A stretch of DNA of 64,000 nucleotides from Alistipes sp. (GCA_017520545.1 JAFXFM010000006.1:44409-108408), one strand, 5' to 3'. Counted from the stretch's first letter, positions 24,830 through 34,607 are shown. The notes: generated by a model not told the origin, from the letters alone. Program-made: numbers and translations.

Positions 24830-25645
24830 TTAATATTGTTCCTTCTCGTTAGGGAAATCGCACGATTTGACATCTTCGACGTAGTGCGAAATTGCCTCGC
24901 TCATAACCGTATATAGGTCGGCATAACGGCGTAAAAAACGTGGCGAAAAGCCCTTATTTATGCCGAGCATATCGTGTACAACAAGCACTTGTCCGTCGGT
25001 TGCACCACCTGCACCGATACCGATTGTAGGAATGGACAACTCTTTCGATACTCGTTCTGCCAATGTTGCAGGAATCTTCTCCAAAACAATGGCAAAACAG
25101 CCTACCTCCTCCAATAACTTTGCATCGCGCACCAACTTTTCAGCCTCTGCTTCCTCCTTTGCTCGAACACTGTATGTGCCGAACTTGTGGATTGATTGCG
25201 GAGTCAGTCCAAGGTGTCCCATCACCGGAATACCTGCCGTCAGAATACGCTTTATGGAGTCGAGAATCTCCTCGCCACCCTCCATCTTTACGGCGTCGGC
25301 TCCGGTCTCCTTCATAATGCGGATTGCCGAGTCGAGAGCTGCTTGCGAGTCGCCCTGATATGTTCCGAATGGCATATCGCATACAACTAATGCCCTCTGT
25401 ACGGCACGTACAACAGACGCAGCGTGATAAATCATTTGGTCGAGTGTGATGGGTAGGGTAGTCTCCCAACCTGCCATAACATTTGCAGCCGAGTCGCCCA
25501 CGAGGATTACATCCACGCCAGCGCCATCAACAATTTTTGCCATCGAATAGTCGTAAGAGGTGAGCATTGATATCTTCTCGCCTCTATCCTTCATCTCTTT
25601 GAGTCGTAGTGTGGTAACGGCTCTAACTTTACTCTCTACTGACAT
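24830..25645 (-). CDS. panB: 3-methyl-2-oxobutanoate hydroxymethyltransferase
   Basis: First committed step of pantothenate synthesis: adds hydroxymethyl from methylene-THF to 2-oxoisovalerate. 271 aa, TIM barrel. Motifs: [33 protein letters not shown] with the Mg-binding Asp, [27 protein letters not shown], and [20 protein letters not shown]. Last gene of the leftward run from the metallophosphoesterases through ppa; 12 nt after ppa. panC and panD are not in the window. Confidence 0.96.
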   Translation of the reverse strand: MSVESKVRAVTTLRLKEMKDRGEKISMLTSYDYSMAKIVDGAGVDVILVGDSAANVMAGWETTLPITLDQMIYHAASVVRAVQRALVVCDMPFGTYQGDSQAALDSAIRIMKETGADAVKMEGGEEILDSIKRILTAGIPVMGHLGLTPQSIHKFGTYSVRAKEEAEAEKLVRDAKLLEEVGCFAIVLEKIPATLAERVSKELSIPTIGIGAGGATDGQVLVVHDMLGINKGFSPRFLRRYADLYTVMSEAISHYVEDVKSCDFPNEKEQY

Positions 25646-25657
25646 AATGCTCCTCTG

Positions 25658-26338
25658 TTAAACGTGACGCAAAATCTCGTCCAAGCCATTGAAGTGATTT
25701 TTATAATCCTCCAACGAGCGCTTTATCACTTCGTAAGCCTCCTCGCGACCAAAGATATCGGTGATCTCTACCTTCTTCTTTTGTGGCTCCGAATCGGGCA
25801 TATCCTTATAGGTGAGGAAGTAGTGTTTTAAACGATTGATAACCCCCTTTGGCAACTCCGATATATCGTTGTAGTCGCTATATGTTACGTCGTGGCGTAA
25901 TACGGCAATAATTTTGTCGTCAGCCTCATTGCCGTCCAACATACGAAATCCACCGATAGGGCGAACATTTACAATGATGTCGCCGTGGGCAATATCGCGC
26001 TCGGTCAATACGCAGATATCGAGCGGGTCGCCGTCGCCTACAATCTCGGTGCGACCACTCTGCTGCATACAGTACTCCGCGACACTCTCGCCGCAAAAGC
26101 TCTGCGGAACAAAGCCATAGAGTGCAGGAATAACATTTGAGTATTTCTGCGGGCGGTCTATTTTCAAATAGCCACTAACCTTATCCAACTCATATTTTAC
26201 GGTATCGGTCGGTACCATTTCGATAAATGCGGTAATTACCTCGGGAGCCTTCTCTCCCACCTCAATACCGTGCCAAGGGTGCGACTTATATCGCAGTCCC
26301 ATCAACCTTGCAATAGGATCATTGATTTTGTTTCCCAT
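25658..26338 (-). CDS. ppa: inorganic pyrophosphatase (family I)
   Basis: Soluble Mg-dependent pyrophosphatase, 226 aa. The signature GDGDPLDICVL (DxDPxD) holds the metal-binding aspartates, preceded by YGFVPQSFCGE and followed by GGFRMLDGNEADDKIIAVL with the second Asp pair. It is longer than E. coli Ppa because of N-terminal (KYKSHPWHGIEVGEKAPE) and C-terminal additions, as in plant/Bacteroidetes-type enzymes. It lies 25 nt downstream of a secreted phosphoesterase gene and 12 nt upstream of panB. Confidence 0.93.
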   Translation of the reverse strand: MGNKINDPIARLMGLRYKSHPWHGIEVGEKAPEVITAFIEMVPTDTVKYELDKVSGYLKIDRPQKYSNVIPALYGFVPQSFCGESVAEYCMQQSGRTEIVGDGDPLDICVLTERDIAHGDIIVNVRPIGGFRMLDGNEADDKIIAVLRHDVTYSDYNDISELPKGVINRLKHYFLTYKDMPDSEPQKKKVEITDIFGREEAYEVIKRSLEDYKNHFNGLDEILRHV

Positions 26339-26363
26339 AATATAGTTTGTTTATGTTGTTACT

Positions 26364-28856
26364 CTATTGTGCCTTATGCAACGCATAAGTCATATCTGTT
26401 CCTTCGGTGATTTTCGAGCATTTATATACATTGCCCTTGCGGTCGGTTGCTCGAACTTCAACCTTTGCATTCTTGTCTTTAAGTTGATACTTCCACATCT
26501 GGTAGCAGTGCTTGTAGTACAAGCCGCCATTATTCATTCCGAGGTGGCCACAGAGTACTCCCGTTGCCCAGAACTCCTGTCCGCACTCCACGCCTACTGG
26601 CGGGCGCTTAGGGTCGTTATAGGTGAAACTACCGATAAGATCTTCGTATGCCACCGAGAAGTGGTACTTGGACAAACTTGTCATATTACCCGAATATACG
26701 CCGTCCTCGTAGACCTCAACTTTCCACGCTGTGTCGGAGTTGAAGACGTTTGCAAGGAGAATATCTTCGTCGTAACCGAACTGATAGTAGCCCTTTGTGC
26801 CATTCTTGTTAGGGTCGTCGGCTGGAATTGCCGCGCCCGTAATGGCGTTACCGCGATAGAGTCGTATCTGGTAGTCGCGAGAATCCATACCTTCGGCATA
26901 GCTCTTCCAATACCAATCTTTGATGGTGTTGCCGTCGAAATGGTATACTTCGTAGCCGTTAGGTACTCCGTCGCCATTGATGTTACTTGTCCAGCTTGCG
27001 CCATCTACTGCTGCTTGTGCGTGCTCGTAAATCTTGTGCTGAGAGCCGCTTGCTAATGTATGGTCGTAGTTACGCATATAGTGAAGGTGTCCCGACAATA
27101 CGTGAGCCTCGGCAAACTCGTCGAGTAGAGAGAGCACCTCCTGACGATAGGTGCCGTCGCCGAGAGTTCCGTTGTTATAGAGCGGGATATGAACGCATAA
27201 TACCACTGCCTTATTCTTAGGTACAACCGCCAAATCGGCCTTTAACCACTCGTATTGCTCCTGCGTGAAGGCGGTCTTGTAGATCGAAGCGTCGTCGCCC
27301 TGCAACCACTGAATATCACGCATACCGACAATGTGCGCATCGCCTCTGTTGAATGAGTAGTTGATTGGTCCAAACGTCTTTTCGAACATTCGCTGAATGT
27401 TCAAGTTCAATTCGCGATTATCCTTGCCATAGACAGGGTGTTTAGCTGTCATATAGCAGTTGTCGTGGTTGCCCATAACTTGGAATACAGGCATACCCAT
27501 CTTGTCGGCGTGCATAGCATCGCGCATAGCAGGCAAAATGGTGTTTGTCAAATCGGTAGAGCCCATCGAAATAACATCGCCCAAGGTGATGCCATAGCAA
27601 GGTTTGCCTATATTTTGGATATGGGCACTCACCTCCGGAGCAACCTCTGTCGAGAAGCGATCTATGTGGGTTGTTCTGCTCACTTGCGGGTCGGCAAAAC
27701 CAAAGAGCATAAACTCGGTCTCCTTGCCACCCGGCAATCGCTCCAACGTAAAGTCGAATCTGTCGTTGAATCCCGGGTAACTCTTGAAGAAACAAGGCAT
27801 ACCATATTTGTTGAGTGGAACTTGATACTCTTCCGGAATAGATATATATACGTACCACGCATCTTGTGAGATATCCATTTCGTAGTAACCGACTTCGTCG
27901 GTCGTAACAACCGAGAAGCCGTCGCTTACTGCAACACCCTTAATCGGTGTGCCGTCCTTTTCGCGAACGCAACCGCGAATGGTGGTGTAGTAGTGGCGGA
28001 AAGAGTCCTCCTCAACAGGCATTGGCTGCAATGTTCCCTTTGCGCTCTGCTCGAATGTTATGGTTTGCTGCTCGTGTAGAGAGTTTGGCTTTATGGTGTT
28101 GGCGTGCCACTTCATCTGCATTGGCGAACCCTTCTCCGGAATAAATGTAACCCAGCAAGTGCCGAGATTTGTGGCCGGTACGGCAATGTTAAAAACATTA
28201 ACCTCCTCGGTCGAGAGAGTATACCCTTCGGGCAGATAGTAGGTAATGGTTTCTGACGAATTAGCCGTAGGTGTGATGTTGTTTGTTGGAACGTATACCG
28301 AAAACTCGCCAGCCAAACGCTTGCCGCTTTCGGAGGTTACGGTAATGCTCTTGATGTGTATGCCCTCCGCTTTTGCAGCCATCTTCAGGCGTAGTACTCC
28401 GCTGAGAGCCGTGAGCGAGATGTTCTCTTGCTCCTCCTTAGCATAACCACACAACGGAATACTACCCGCCGAGAATGAATTCTTAACATAGTACTGCTCG
28501 GCTTGGAAGTGAATTTTCGCATTTTCTCCTTCAACCACGGCATCGTGTGGATAGAGAATGCTGCAAGGATATTTGATTTCGTTCTCGCCAAACGAGAATG
28601 TTGCCTTCTGTGTCGATGCACTTATCTCAATCGATTCCGAAACAATTCCGTTTGCAGAGATTTTATCCTCGTCAGTCCATACAATCGGATACTTGTCGCC
28701 ATACGCATTACCCAACGAAATACGGGTAATGGAGGGCAATAACACCGTAAGTTTGCTATCAATCGGCTGAGGCGGTTGGCTTACGCTTTGGTCTTCGACA
28801 CGACAAGATGCGCAGAGGGTAGTTGCGGCAAGAATTGTGAGTAAAAGTCGTTTCAT
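26364..28856 (-). CDS. lipoprotein calcineurin-like phosphoesterase with MetallophosN/C-type domains
   Basis: An 830-aa exported metallophosphoesterase. The N-terminus LLLTILAATTLCASC is a lipoprotein signal. Residues about 30-290 form a fimbrillin-like beta region. About 290-370 is the carboxypeptidase-regulatory-like MetallophosN segment (GVAVSDGFSVVTTDEVGYYE). The phosphoesterase core (about 375-620) has LFGFADPQVS, ITLGDVISMG, QVMGNHDNCY, VLCVHIPLY and LSGHLHYMRN, the five calcineurin-type motifs. A MetallophosC-type beta domain follows. Its closest relative in the window is the neighbouring upstream gene; the two are tandem and 14 nt apart. Substrate unknown, with a cell-surface phosphoester likely. 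Confidence 0.88.
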   Translation of the reverse strand: MKRLLLTILAATTLCASCRVEDQSVSQPPQPIDSKLTVLLPSITRISLGNAYGDKYPIVWTDEDKISANGIVSESIEISASTQKATFSFGENEIKYPCSILYPHDAVVEGENAKIHFQAEQYYVKNSFSAGSIPLCGYAKEEQENISLTALSGVLRLKMAAKAEGIHIKSITVTSESGKRLAGEFSVYVPTNNITPTANSSETITYYLPEGYTLSTEEVNVFNIAVPATNLGTCWVTFIPEKGSPMQMKWHANTIKPNSLHEQQTITFEQSAKGTLQPMPVEEDSFRHYYTTIRGCVREKDGTPIKGVAVSDGFSVVTTDEVGYYEMDISQDAWYVYISIPEEYQVPLNKYGMPCFFKSYPGFNDRFDFTLERLPGGKETEFMLFGFADPQVSRTTHIDRFSTEVAPEVSAHIQNIGKPCYGITLGDVISMGSTDLTNTILPAMRDAMHADKMGMPVFQVMGNHDNCYMTAKHPVYGKDNRELNLNIQRMFEKTFGPINYSFNRGDAHIVGMRDIQWLQGDDASIYKTAFTQEQYEWLKADLAVVPKNKAVVLCVHIPLYNNGTLGDGTYRQEVLSLLDEFAEAHVLSGHLHYMRNYDHTLASGSQHKIYEHAQAAVDGASWTSNINGDGVPNGYEVYHFDGNTIKDWYWKSYAEGMDSRDYQIRLYRGNAITGAAIPADDPNKNGTKGYYQFGYDEDILLANVFNSDTAWKVEVYEDGVYSGNMTSLSKYHFSVAYEDLIGSFTYNDPKRPPVGVECGQEFWATGVLCGHLGMNNGGLYYKHCYQMWKYQLKDKNAKVEVRATDRKGNVYKCSKITEGTDMTYALHKAQ

Positions 28857-28870
28857 TATGTTATATAACT

Positions 28871-31513
28871 TTAATTTTTAGGTTTTTTGCCGATAGTGTT
28901 ATCGCGATAGTCAATAAATCTATCTGAAGTATATCGGTTACCGAATGGATCAATTGCTGTAACCGAAACCTTTGCATTAGGGTTCTTTAATTTGTATTGA
29001 TAGAGGTGGTATGTTCTCACCCAGCTACCATTCGAGCCTACGCGGTTGAGTTCGCCTACCTGAATACCAACTGCCCACATATCGTACGCTCCAACTGAGC
29101 CTTCCTTGATTCGACGAGGGTCGTCCATTGTGTAATTACCAATCATCTTATCGAAGGTGTAAGTGCCATCAACAAGTTTCATCTCGCCTGTCTTAACATC
29201 GTCCTCATAGACCTCGATAGTCCAATTCTTGTCGGCCATAAAGACATTTGCCAATATCACATCGTCGCCAAAGTTGTATGAGTAGTAGCCTGTTCCGTTT
29301 GTTCCGCTTTTCGACTGGCGTGGAGCACCCGTGATGGCACTACCACGGTAGAGTCGCATCTGGTCTTGGCGGGTATTCATACCCTCGTGATAGCCCATAT
29401 AGTACCAATCGGTGAATGTGTTACCCTCGCCTATAAATACTCCGTAGCCATTTGGCGTACCATCGCCACAGATGTTCGATGACCACCACGTTCCGCATAC
29501 GGTACCCATATTATGTTCGTAAATGTTGTATGTGGTGTGGATATAGTTGCGTTGGTAGTGAGTGTGTCCCGAGATGACGTGTGCCTCCTTAAACTCATTG
29601 AGAAGTTGATGAACCTCCTTAACATAGTGTCCGTTCTCGCCACTCTTTGCTGCACTGCCGAATAGCGGAATATGAACGCACAATACCACCATCTTATCTT
29701 TTGGTACAACTGCCAAATCCTGCTTTAACCACTCGTACTGCTCTTTGAGGAAACCGGTTTGGTAGTTACGGGTTGTCCAATTGGTGGTGTAGTAGATGTC
29801 GCGCATACCTACTATATGTACGTCGCCACGGTTGAAAGAGTAGTTTATTGGACCAAAGGTGCTCTCGAACTCTCGCTGTGCTTTGATATTGGTGGTGCTG
29901 TTCTGTGCATCAGGTACAAGTGGGTTATTTCCACCGAAGTAGTTGCAGTCGTGGTTACCCATAACCTGGAAGATAGGGAAACCTACGGTGCTTGGACGCA
30001 TAGCCTCGCGCATCTTCTCCATATATTGGGTTGCGTCGCCACGAGTGGTAGGGTCGAAATGGTCATCATCGGATGTACCTGTCGAAATCACATCGCCCAA
30101 AGTGATGCCATACACAGGCATCTCTGCCGACAACTCCTTCGCGTATGCCTTAATGGCAGGAATAGCCTCATTAGTAAATCTATTCAAACCCGAACTCGAC
30201 GAAACCTGAGGGTCGGCAAAGGTCAAAAGCGCAAACTTCTCCTCCTTTTTTCCGTCGGGACGGAGTTTTAACTCGAAGTTGTACTCTTTGGTATCTTTTG
30301 TAATACGGGTGTAGAATTTAGGGCCGTGGACAAACTTTACAACCTCGCAGTTTGCCGGAATAGAGTAGAATACGTACCACGCATCGGTGCTTGGCTTAAT
30401 CATATATAATCCGTCCTTGTCGGTTGTAACCACCGAGAAACCATCGCTGACAGCAACATCGCCGATAGGTTTGCCTGTCGCCTTATCATAGGTGTAGCCA
30501 TAGATGTATCCATCGGGAACGTTGAGCTGGCGAACAATTTTGAGATTATCGACACATACCTGCTTCACGGCAGCATAGGTCGTAATTTCACAGTAGCAGT
30601 CGGAGGTAGCGCCCTCTACTGTAAGCGAGAAGTTGCTCCAAGATGGTCTGCCATCAATGCCTTTAAGGTTGAAATCTTTGCTTTTGAGTGTTGTGCCGTC
30701 GCCCTTCAAAATCGAAAGATTAATCTTTCCTCCGCTAGCGCTTAATGTGTTCGAGAAGATGGCTGCACTGAAACTAATCTCGATATTGACGGTCTCATCA
30801 TTAAGTGCCGAAAATGTAGGGGTTTTGAGCTTTCCGACACCACTTGCTGTGCCGAGCTTCACATAGCCGGGCATAACATAAACTTTGTCGCCCTTTGGCC
30901 AGCCCTCGAAGCCCATCAATTTGAGCATTGAAGCCTTGTAGTCGAACAAATATCCACCATTTTCGTTGATGTCATCGGTTACGTACGAGTCCTCAATAGC
31001 GTCCGAAAAACTCTCTATATCATAGGTTCTGTGGGAGATATCGTCTGATAAGATCACACCTTGCGCCAAATTGATGTAGTCGTAACCCCAGAAGAGATTG
31101 TCGAAATTTTGTGATACGACCTCGCTACGTACGTGTGTTGCCGAGAGCGATACCTCGAATGGGTTGGATTTGTAACCCGTTGCGGTATTCTCCACGACGA
31201 TATGGTATGGGCGGCTTGTGTCGAGGTAGGGGATAGTAAATCGTTTATTCGCCTGCTCGTCGAATGTCAGTTTGTACTTCTGATACAGATTTTTGCAGTC
31301 TGCATCGGTGTAGACCGATACGGTGTAATCCTTGTTATCACCCTTGTCGTCTATCCACGATATTGATACGCCTGTCGAGGAGGCCGCAATCTGTGATATT
31401 TGTACACTGATTTTGTTTGTTGTGGTGATGTTGTGCTCTTTTACAGTACAAGCAGCGGAGAGGATTGAAATTGTGGCCACGAGGGTAGCCCAAAAACCTA
31501 AATTTGGTTTCAT
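28871..31513 (-). CDS. lipoprotein calcineurin-like phosphoesterase, larger paralogue
   Basis: 880 aa. Lipobox in ILSAAC (Cys22). The N-terminal region differs from its partner: a fibronectin-like segment (about 35-125) and a jelly-roll, carbohydrate-binding-like domain (about 130-335). Then come the MetallophosN-like segment GYIYGYTYDKATGKPIGDVA and the catalytic core with LLTFADPQVS, ITLGDVISTG, QVMGNHDCNYF, VLCVHIPLF and ISGHTHYQRN. A C-terminal MetallophosC-like domain closes the protein. All metal-binding motifs are intact. First gene of the run that continues through the second phosphoesterase, ppa and panB. Confidence 0.88.
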   Translation of the reverse strand: MKPNLGFWATLVATISILSAACTVKEHNITTTNKISVQISQIAASSTGVSISWIDDKGDNKDYTVSVYTDADCKNLYQKYKLTFDEQANKRFTIPYLDTSRPYHIVVENTATGYKSNPFEVSLSATHVRSEVVSQNFDNLFWGYDYINLAQGVILSDDISHRTYDIESFSDAIEDSYVTDDINENGGYLFDYKASMLKLMGFEGWPKGDKVYVMPGYVKLGTASGVGKLKTPTFSALNDETVNIEISFSAAIFSNTLSASGGKINLSILKGDGTTLKSKDFNLKGIDGRPSWSNFSLTVEGATSDCYCEITTYAAVKQVCVDNLKIVRQLNVPDGYIYGYTYDKATGKPIGDVAVSDGFSVVTTDKDGLYMIKPSTDAWYVFYSIPANCEVVKFVHGPKFYTRITKDTKEYNFELKLRPDGKKEEKFALLTFADPQVSSSSGLNRFTNEAIPAIKAYAKELSAEMPVYGITLGDVISTGTSDDDHFDPTTRGDATQYMEKMREAMRPSTVGFPIFQVMGNHDCNYFGGNNPLVPDAQNSTTNIKAQREFESTFGPINYSFNRGDVHIVGMRDIYYTTNWTTRNYQTGFLKEQYEWLKQDLAVVPKDKMVVLCVHIPLFGSAAKSGENGHYVKEVHQLLNEFKEAHVISGHTHYQRNYIHTTYNIYEHNMGTVCGTWWSSNICGDGTPNGYGVFIGEGNTFTDWYYMGYHEGMNTRQDQMRLYRGSAITGAPRQSKSGTNGTGYYSYNFGDDVILANVFMADKNWTIEVYEDDVKTGEMKLVDGTYTFDKMIGNYTMDDPRRIKEGSVGAYDMWAVGIQVGELNRVGSNGSWVRTYHLYQYKLKNPNAKVSVTAIDPFGNRYTSDRFIDYRDNTIGKKPKN

Positions 31514-31572
31514 AAGTAGTAGTTGAATTTTATAATTTTATTATAACAGCTACAAAATTACTCTTTTTTTGC

Positions 31573-31580
31573 TATATTTG
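31573..31580 (+). promoter_or_regulatory. fabD -7 box
   Basis: TATATTTG. Predicted start near 31585, ATG at 31614. Confidence 0.6.
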
Positions 31581-31613
31581 CAAAGTTTTAAGCGATAATT
31601 TATAACATACGAT

Positions 31614-32495
31614 ATGAAAAACGCATATGTGTTTCCGGGACAAGGTGCCCAATATAGCGGAATGGGTAAGGAGCTCTACGAAAATAACGAAGAGGCTCGA
31701 GCGTTGTTTGAACGTGCAAATGAGATTCTCGGCTTCCGTATAACCGATGTGATGTTCGAGGGTACAAGCGAAGATTTGCGCCAAACAAAGGTTACGCAGC
31801 CTGCTGTTTTCCTCCATTCGGTGATACTTGCAAAAGTGCTTGGTGTAGAGCCTCTGGCGGTTGCAGGACACTCTCTCGGCGAGTTTTCTGCATTGGTTGT
31901 TGCAGGCGCATTATCGTTTGAAGAGGGTTTGCAGCTTGTTGCCAGACGCGCAATGGCAATGCAACGCGCTTGCGAAGTGGAACAAGGTGCTATGGCAGCG
32001 GTTTTGCGTTTGCCCGATGTTACAATCGAGCAGATTTGCGAAAGCGTTGAAGGCGTGGTTGTTGCGGCAAATTATAACTGTCCCGGACAGCTCGTTATCT
32101 CGGGCGCAGTCGATGCCGTCAATGAGGCTTGTGAGAAGATGAAAGAGGCAGGGGCTCGTCGTGCGTTGGTGTTACCCGTCGGCGGAGCTTTCCATTCGCC
32201 ACTTATGGAGCCTGCCCGCAAGGAGTTGGCTGAGGCTATCGAACAAGCCGACTTTAAAACTCCTATATGTCCGATCTATCAAAATGTAGATGCGCTACCT
32301 CACACTCTACCTGAGGAGATTAAGTCGAATTTAATTGCACAACTCACGGCTCCTGTGCGCTGGACACATATAGTAGAGAATATGGTGGCAGATGGTGTGA
32401 AAAACTTTGTGGAACTCGGTCCGGGCGAGGTTTTGAAGGGGCTTATTTCGAAAATATCGGCCGATGTGTCGGTCGAAAGCAAAGGTACTTTTTGA
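31614..32495 (+). CDS. fabD: malonyl-CoA:ACP transacylase
   Basis: Loads malonyl groups onto ACP for fatty-acid synthesis. 293 aa, single domain. FPGQGAQYSGMGKELY is the conserved N-terminal loop; GHSLGEFSAL holds the nucleophile Ser; GAFHSPLMEPA holds the partner His; the C-terminal FVELGPGEVLKGLI is typical. A stand-alone transcription unit with its own promoter and terminator; no other fab gene is adjacent (fabI is 10 kb away). Confidence 0.97.
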   Translation: MKNAYVFPGQGAQYSGMGKELYENNEEARALFERANEILGFRITDVMFEGTSEDLRQTKVTQPAVFLHSVILAKVLGVEPLAVAGHSLGEFSALVVAGALSFEEGLQLVARRAMAMQRACEVEQGAMAAVLRLPDVTIEQICESVEGVVVAANYNCPGQLVISGAVDAVNEACEKMKEAGARRALVLPVGGAFHSPLMEPARKELAEAIEQADFKTPICPIYQNVDALPHTLPEEIKSNLIAQLTAPVRWTHIVENMVADGVKNFVELGPGEVLKGLISKISADVSVESKGTF

Positions 32496-32527
32496 AAAAT
32501 ATGAATATCTTTTGAAAAAATTTTAAC

Positions 32528-32554
32528 AAAGGCGATGTTTCTTCGCCTTTTTTT
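32528..32554 (+). terminator. fabD terminator, overlapping the ROK promoter region
   Basis: Stem AAAGGCGA / TCGCCTTT with a 7-nt loop and a T-run. Only 2 nt separate the T-run from the -7 box of the next gene. Confidence 0.8.
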
Positions 32555-32556
32555 AT

Positions 32557-32564
32557 TATCTTTG
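32557..32564 (+). promoter_or_regulatory. -7 box of the ROK regulator gene
   Basis: TATCTTTG. Predicted start near 32569, ATG at 32596. Confidence 0.6.
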
Positions 32565-32595
32565 CATTAGGTTAGTTAAAAAATAGCAGAATGCA

Positions 32596-33819
32596 ATGAG
32601 CTCTTTAATCGATTTTTTCAATAATCAGACAGCGGATAAAGGATTGTCGCACAAGAACAATCTTATCAAGCGAAACATTATAGCATATATGGTTACCAAC
32701 GGTGAGGTAACACTTGCCGAACTTACCAAGGAGCTGAAAATTAGTATTCCTACGATGACGAAACTTGTTCAGGAGTTGGTCGATGAGGATATTGTTTCGG
32801 ATTTGGGTAAGGTCGAAACCTCTGGTGGCCGTCGTCCGAATGTCTACGGATTGACCTGTTCGACGCTCTATTTTGCAGGCGTACACGTGGGCCGCGACAG
32901 AATGACCTGCGTTATTACCGATATGCAGAATAATCTTGTCTATGAGGTCGATTATGATGATTTTGAATTGACAGACAGGGAACAGTGTCTTGAAACTATA
33001 TGTGTGAATATAAATAAGTTCCTCGACGAGTGCGGCTTCGAGCGTTCGAAGATTCTCGGACTCGGAGTCTGTATAGTAGGCCGTGTGAATACCTCGGAGG
33101 GGCGTTCATTCCACTACTTCACATCGCTCGACGACTCGTTGCGTGAGGTCATCGAAAGTAGGGTAGGCTTGCGCGTTCTTGTTGAGAATGACACGCGTGC
33201 CCGTTGCTATGCCGAGTATCATTTTTCTCGCTCAAAGACAGAGAGTAACGTGATTTATCTCCACCTCGGTTTAGGTGTGGCGATTGGTATTGTGAGCGAC
33301 GGTAAACTCTACTATGGCAAGAATGGTTTTGCAGGCGAGTTTGGTCATATTCCGTTCTTCGACAACGAGAAAATCTGCTTCTGCGGTAAGAAGGGTTGTC
33401 TCGAAACGGAGGTGTCGGGTATTGCAATTGAGGAGAAGATGAATGACTTGGTACGCAATGGCGCAAATACCATTCTCCGCAAACGCTACGAGGCGAAGGA
33501 GCAGATACATATCAACGATATCGTGAATGCGGCTTGCAACGACGATAACCTCTCTATCGAACTTATCGAGGAGGCTGGTGAGAAGGTCGGCAAGGCGGTG
33601 GCTTTCCTTATCAATATCTTTAATCCTGAGAGTGTAATTGTTGGAGGTAACTTGGCGGCTGCGGGAGATTATATAATGCTTCCGTTGAAGTCTGCAACTA
33701 ACAAGTATTCATTGAGTTTGGTCTATAAAGATACAAAATTCCGAGTATCGAAAATGGGCGCAAATGCCAACGCTTGGGGTGTGGCGATGTTGATGCGAAA
33801 TATGGTGATAGGTCTTTAA
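32596..33819 (+). CDS. ROK-family transcriptional regulator / sugar kinase-like protein
   Basis: A 407-aa NagC/XylR-type regulator. The N-terminal winged helix-turn-helix (about 25-85, VTLAELTKELKISIPTMTKL then SGGRRPNVYGL) precedes a ROK ATPase-fold domain. ENDTRARCYAEYHF and LHLGLGVAIGIV line the sugar/ATP pocket, and CFCGKKGCLETEVSG is the CxCGxxGCxE zinc motif of ROK proteins. Expected to bind DNA and respond to a sugar or amino sugar; no sugar operon is adjacent, so the regulon is unknown. A GNAT gene begins 9 nt downstream, probably co-transcribed. Confidence 0.92.
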   Translation: MSSLIDFFNNQTADKGLSHKNNLIKRNIIAYMVTNGEVTLAELTKELKISIPTMTKLVQELVDEDIVSDLGKVETSGGRRPNVYGLTCSTLYFAGVHVGRDRMTCVITDMQNNLVYEVDYDDFELTDREQCLETICVNINKFLDECGFERSKILGLGVCIVGRVNTSEGRSFHYFTSLDDSLREVIESRVGLRVLVENDTRARCYAEYHFSRSKTESNVIYLHLGLGVAIGIVSDGKLYYGKNGFAGEFGHIPFFDNEKICFCGKKGCLETEVSGIAIEEKMNDLVRNGANTILRKRYEAKEQIHINDIVNAACNDDNLSIELIEEAGEKVGKAVAFLINIFNPESVIVGGNLAAAGDYIMLPLKSATNKYSLSLVYKDTKFRVSKMGANANAWGVAMLMRNMVIGL

Positions 33820-33828
33820 GCGTTATCA

Positions 33829-34302
33829 ATGATTCTGCTCAAAGGCGATAAAATTATACTGCGGAGTGTCGATTATTCTGATATCGACACTCTGCTTTTG
33901 TGGGAGAACTCTTCTGCGGAACCTCTCTATGGTATTTATGAGGAGCAATATAGTCGTGAGGATGTGGTGCAATTTGTCGAAAATCAACAACGCTATTCTA
34001 TTGCCGAAACCGAGCAACTACGACTGCTGATTTGCTCGCACGAAGGCGAGCGATTGGGGTGTATCGACCTTACCGAATACGACGGCAAAAGGGCGTTTGT
34101 ATCTATCTTAATTGTTGATTTAGGTAATCGTCGTAAAGGCTTTGCCAAAAATGCATTGCAATTGTTGATTGGCTATGCAAAAACTCTCGGCTTGCAAATT
34201 CTCTATGCCCGCATTCTACCCGAAAATCTCCCCAGCATTTCCCTGTTTACAAAGGTTGGCTTTGTGGGGTTCGACAACAATCTTTTTGCCTATATTTTGT
34301 AG
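33829..34302 (+). CDS. GNAT-family N-acetyltransferase
   Basis: 157 aa. Begins with the RimJ/RimL-like ILLKGDKIILRSVDYSDIDT and has the acetyl-CoA loop RRKGFAKNAL (motif A), then NLPSISLFTKVGFVGF. Reads as a small-molecule or protein N-acetyltransferase of the SpeG/RimJ-like group. Coupled to the ROK gene by a 9-nt gap. Substrate unknown. Its stop codon is followed immediately by palindrome array 2. Confidence 0.85.
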   Translation: MILLKGDKIILRSVDYSDIDTLLLWENSSAEPLYGIYEEQYSREDVVQFVENQQRYSIAETEQLRLLICSHEGERLGCIDLTEYDGKRAFVSILIVDLGNRRKGFAKNALQLLIGYAKTLGLQILYARILPENLPSISLFTKVGFVGFDNNLFAYIL

Positions 34303-34583
34303 GGTATCGTTTTCGATACCTGCGAGGGCGAGGTGGCTTTTCCTTTTGGGTGGCGGCTCTCCCTTTTGTGCTAGGTATTGTTTTTGATACCTGCGGTACA
34401 GATGGCAAAGAATGACAAAGAATGACAATCGCTCGTTGCACTCGCTGAATGGCATAGAATAACAACTTTAATAACATTTTTGTCATTAAGCAGTCGCAGG
34501 TTGCGCTGTCATTCACTGCCATTAAGGGCGCAGCCCGAATGCCATTCCCTGCCACAAAAAATGCGGGTATCGAAAACGATACT
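34303..34583. repeat. palindrome array 2 (three units)
   Basis: GGTATCGTTTTCGATACC at 34303-34320 (right after the GNAT stop), the variant GGTATTGTTTTTGATACC at 34374-34391 (71 bp later), and GGTATCGAAAACGATACT at 34566-34583 in the opposite loop orientation. The 174 bp between the last two are not repeats of the spacer and contain short direct repeats (AATGACAA, GAATGGCA/GAATGCCA). There is no gene in this convergent gap (34303-34607). It lacks the leader-like sequence of arrays 1 and 3. Confidence 0.85.
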
Positions 34584-34607
34584 CGCAATAGAGAATTGCC
34601 CTAACAA

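Noticed and set aside
31514-31572. Minus-strand -7 box upstream of the larger phosphoesterase gene
   Set aside because: The nearest candidate reads CAAAATTC rather than CAAAnnTA on the plus strand, so it does not meet the motif.
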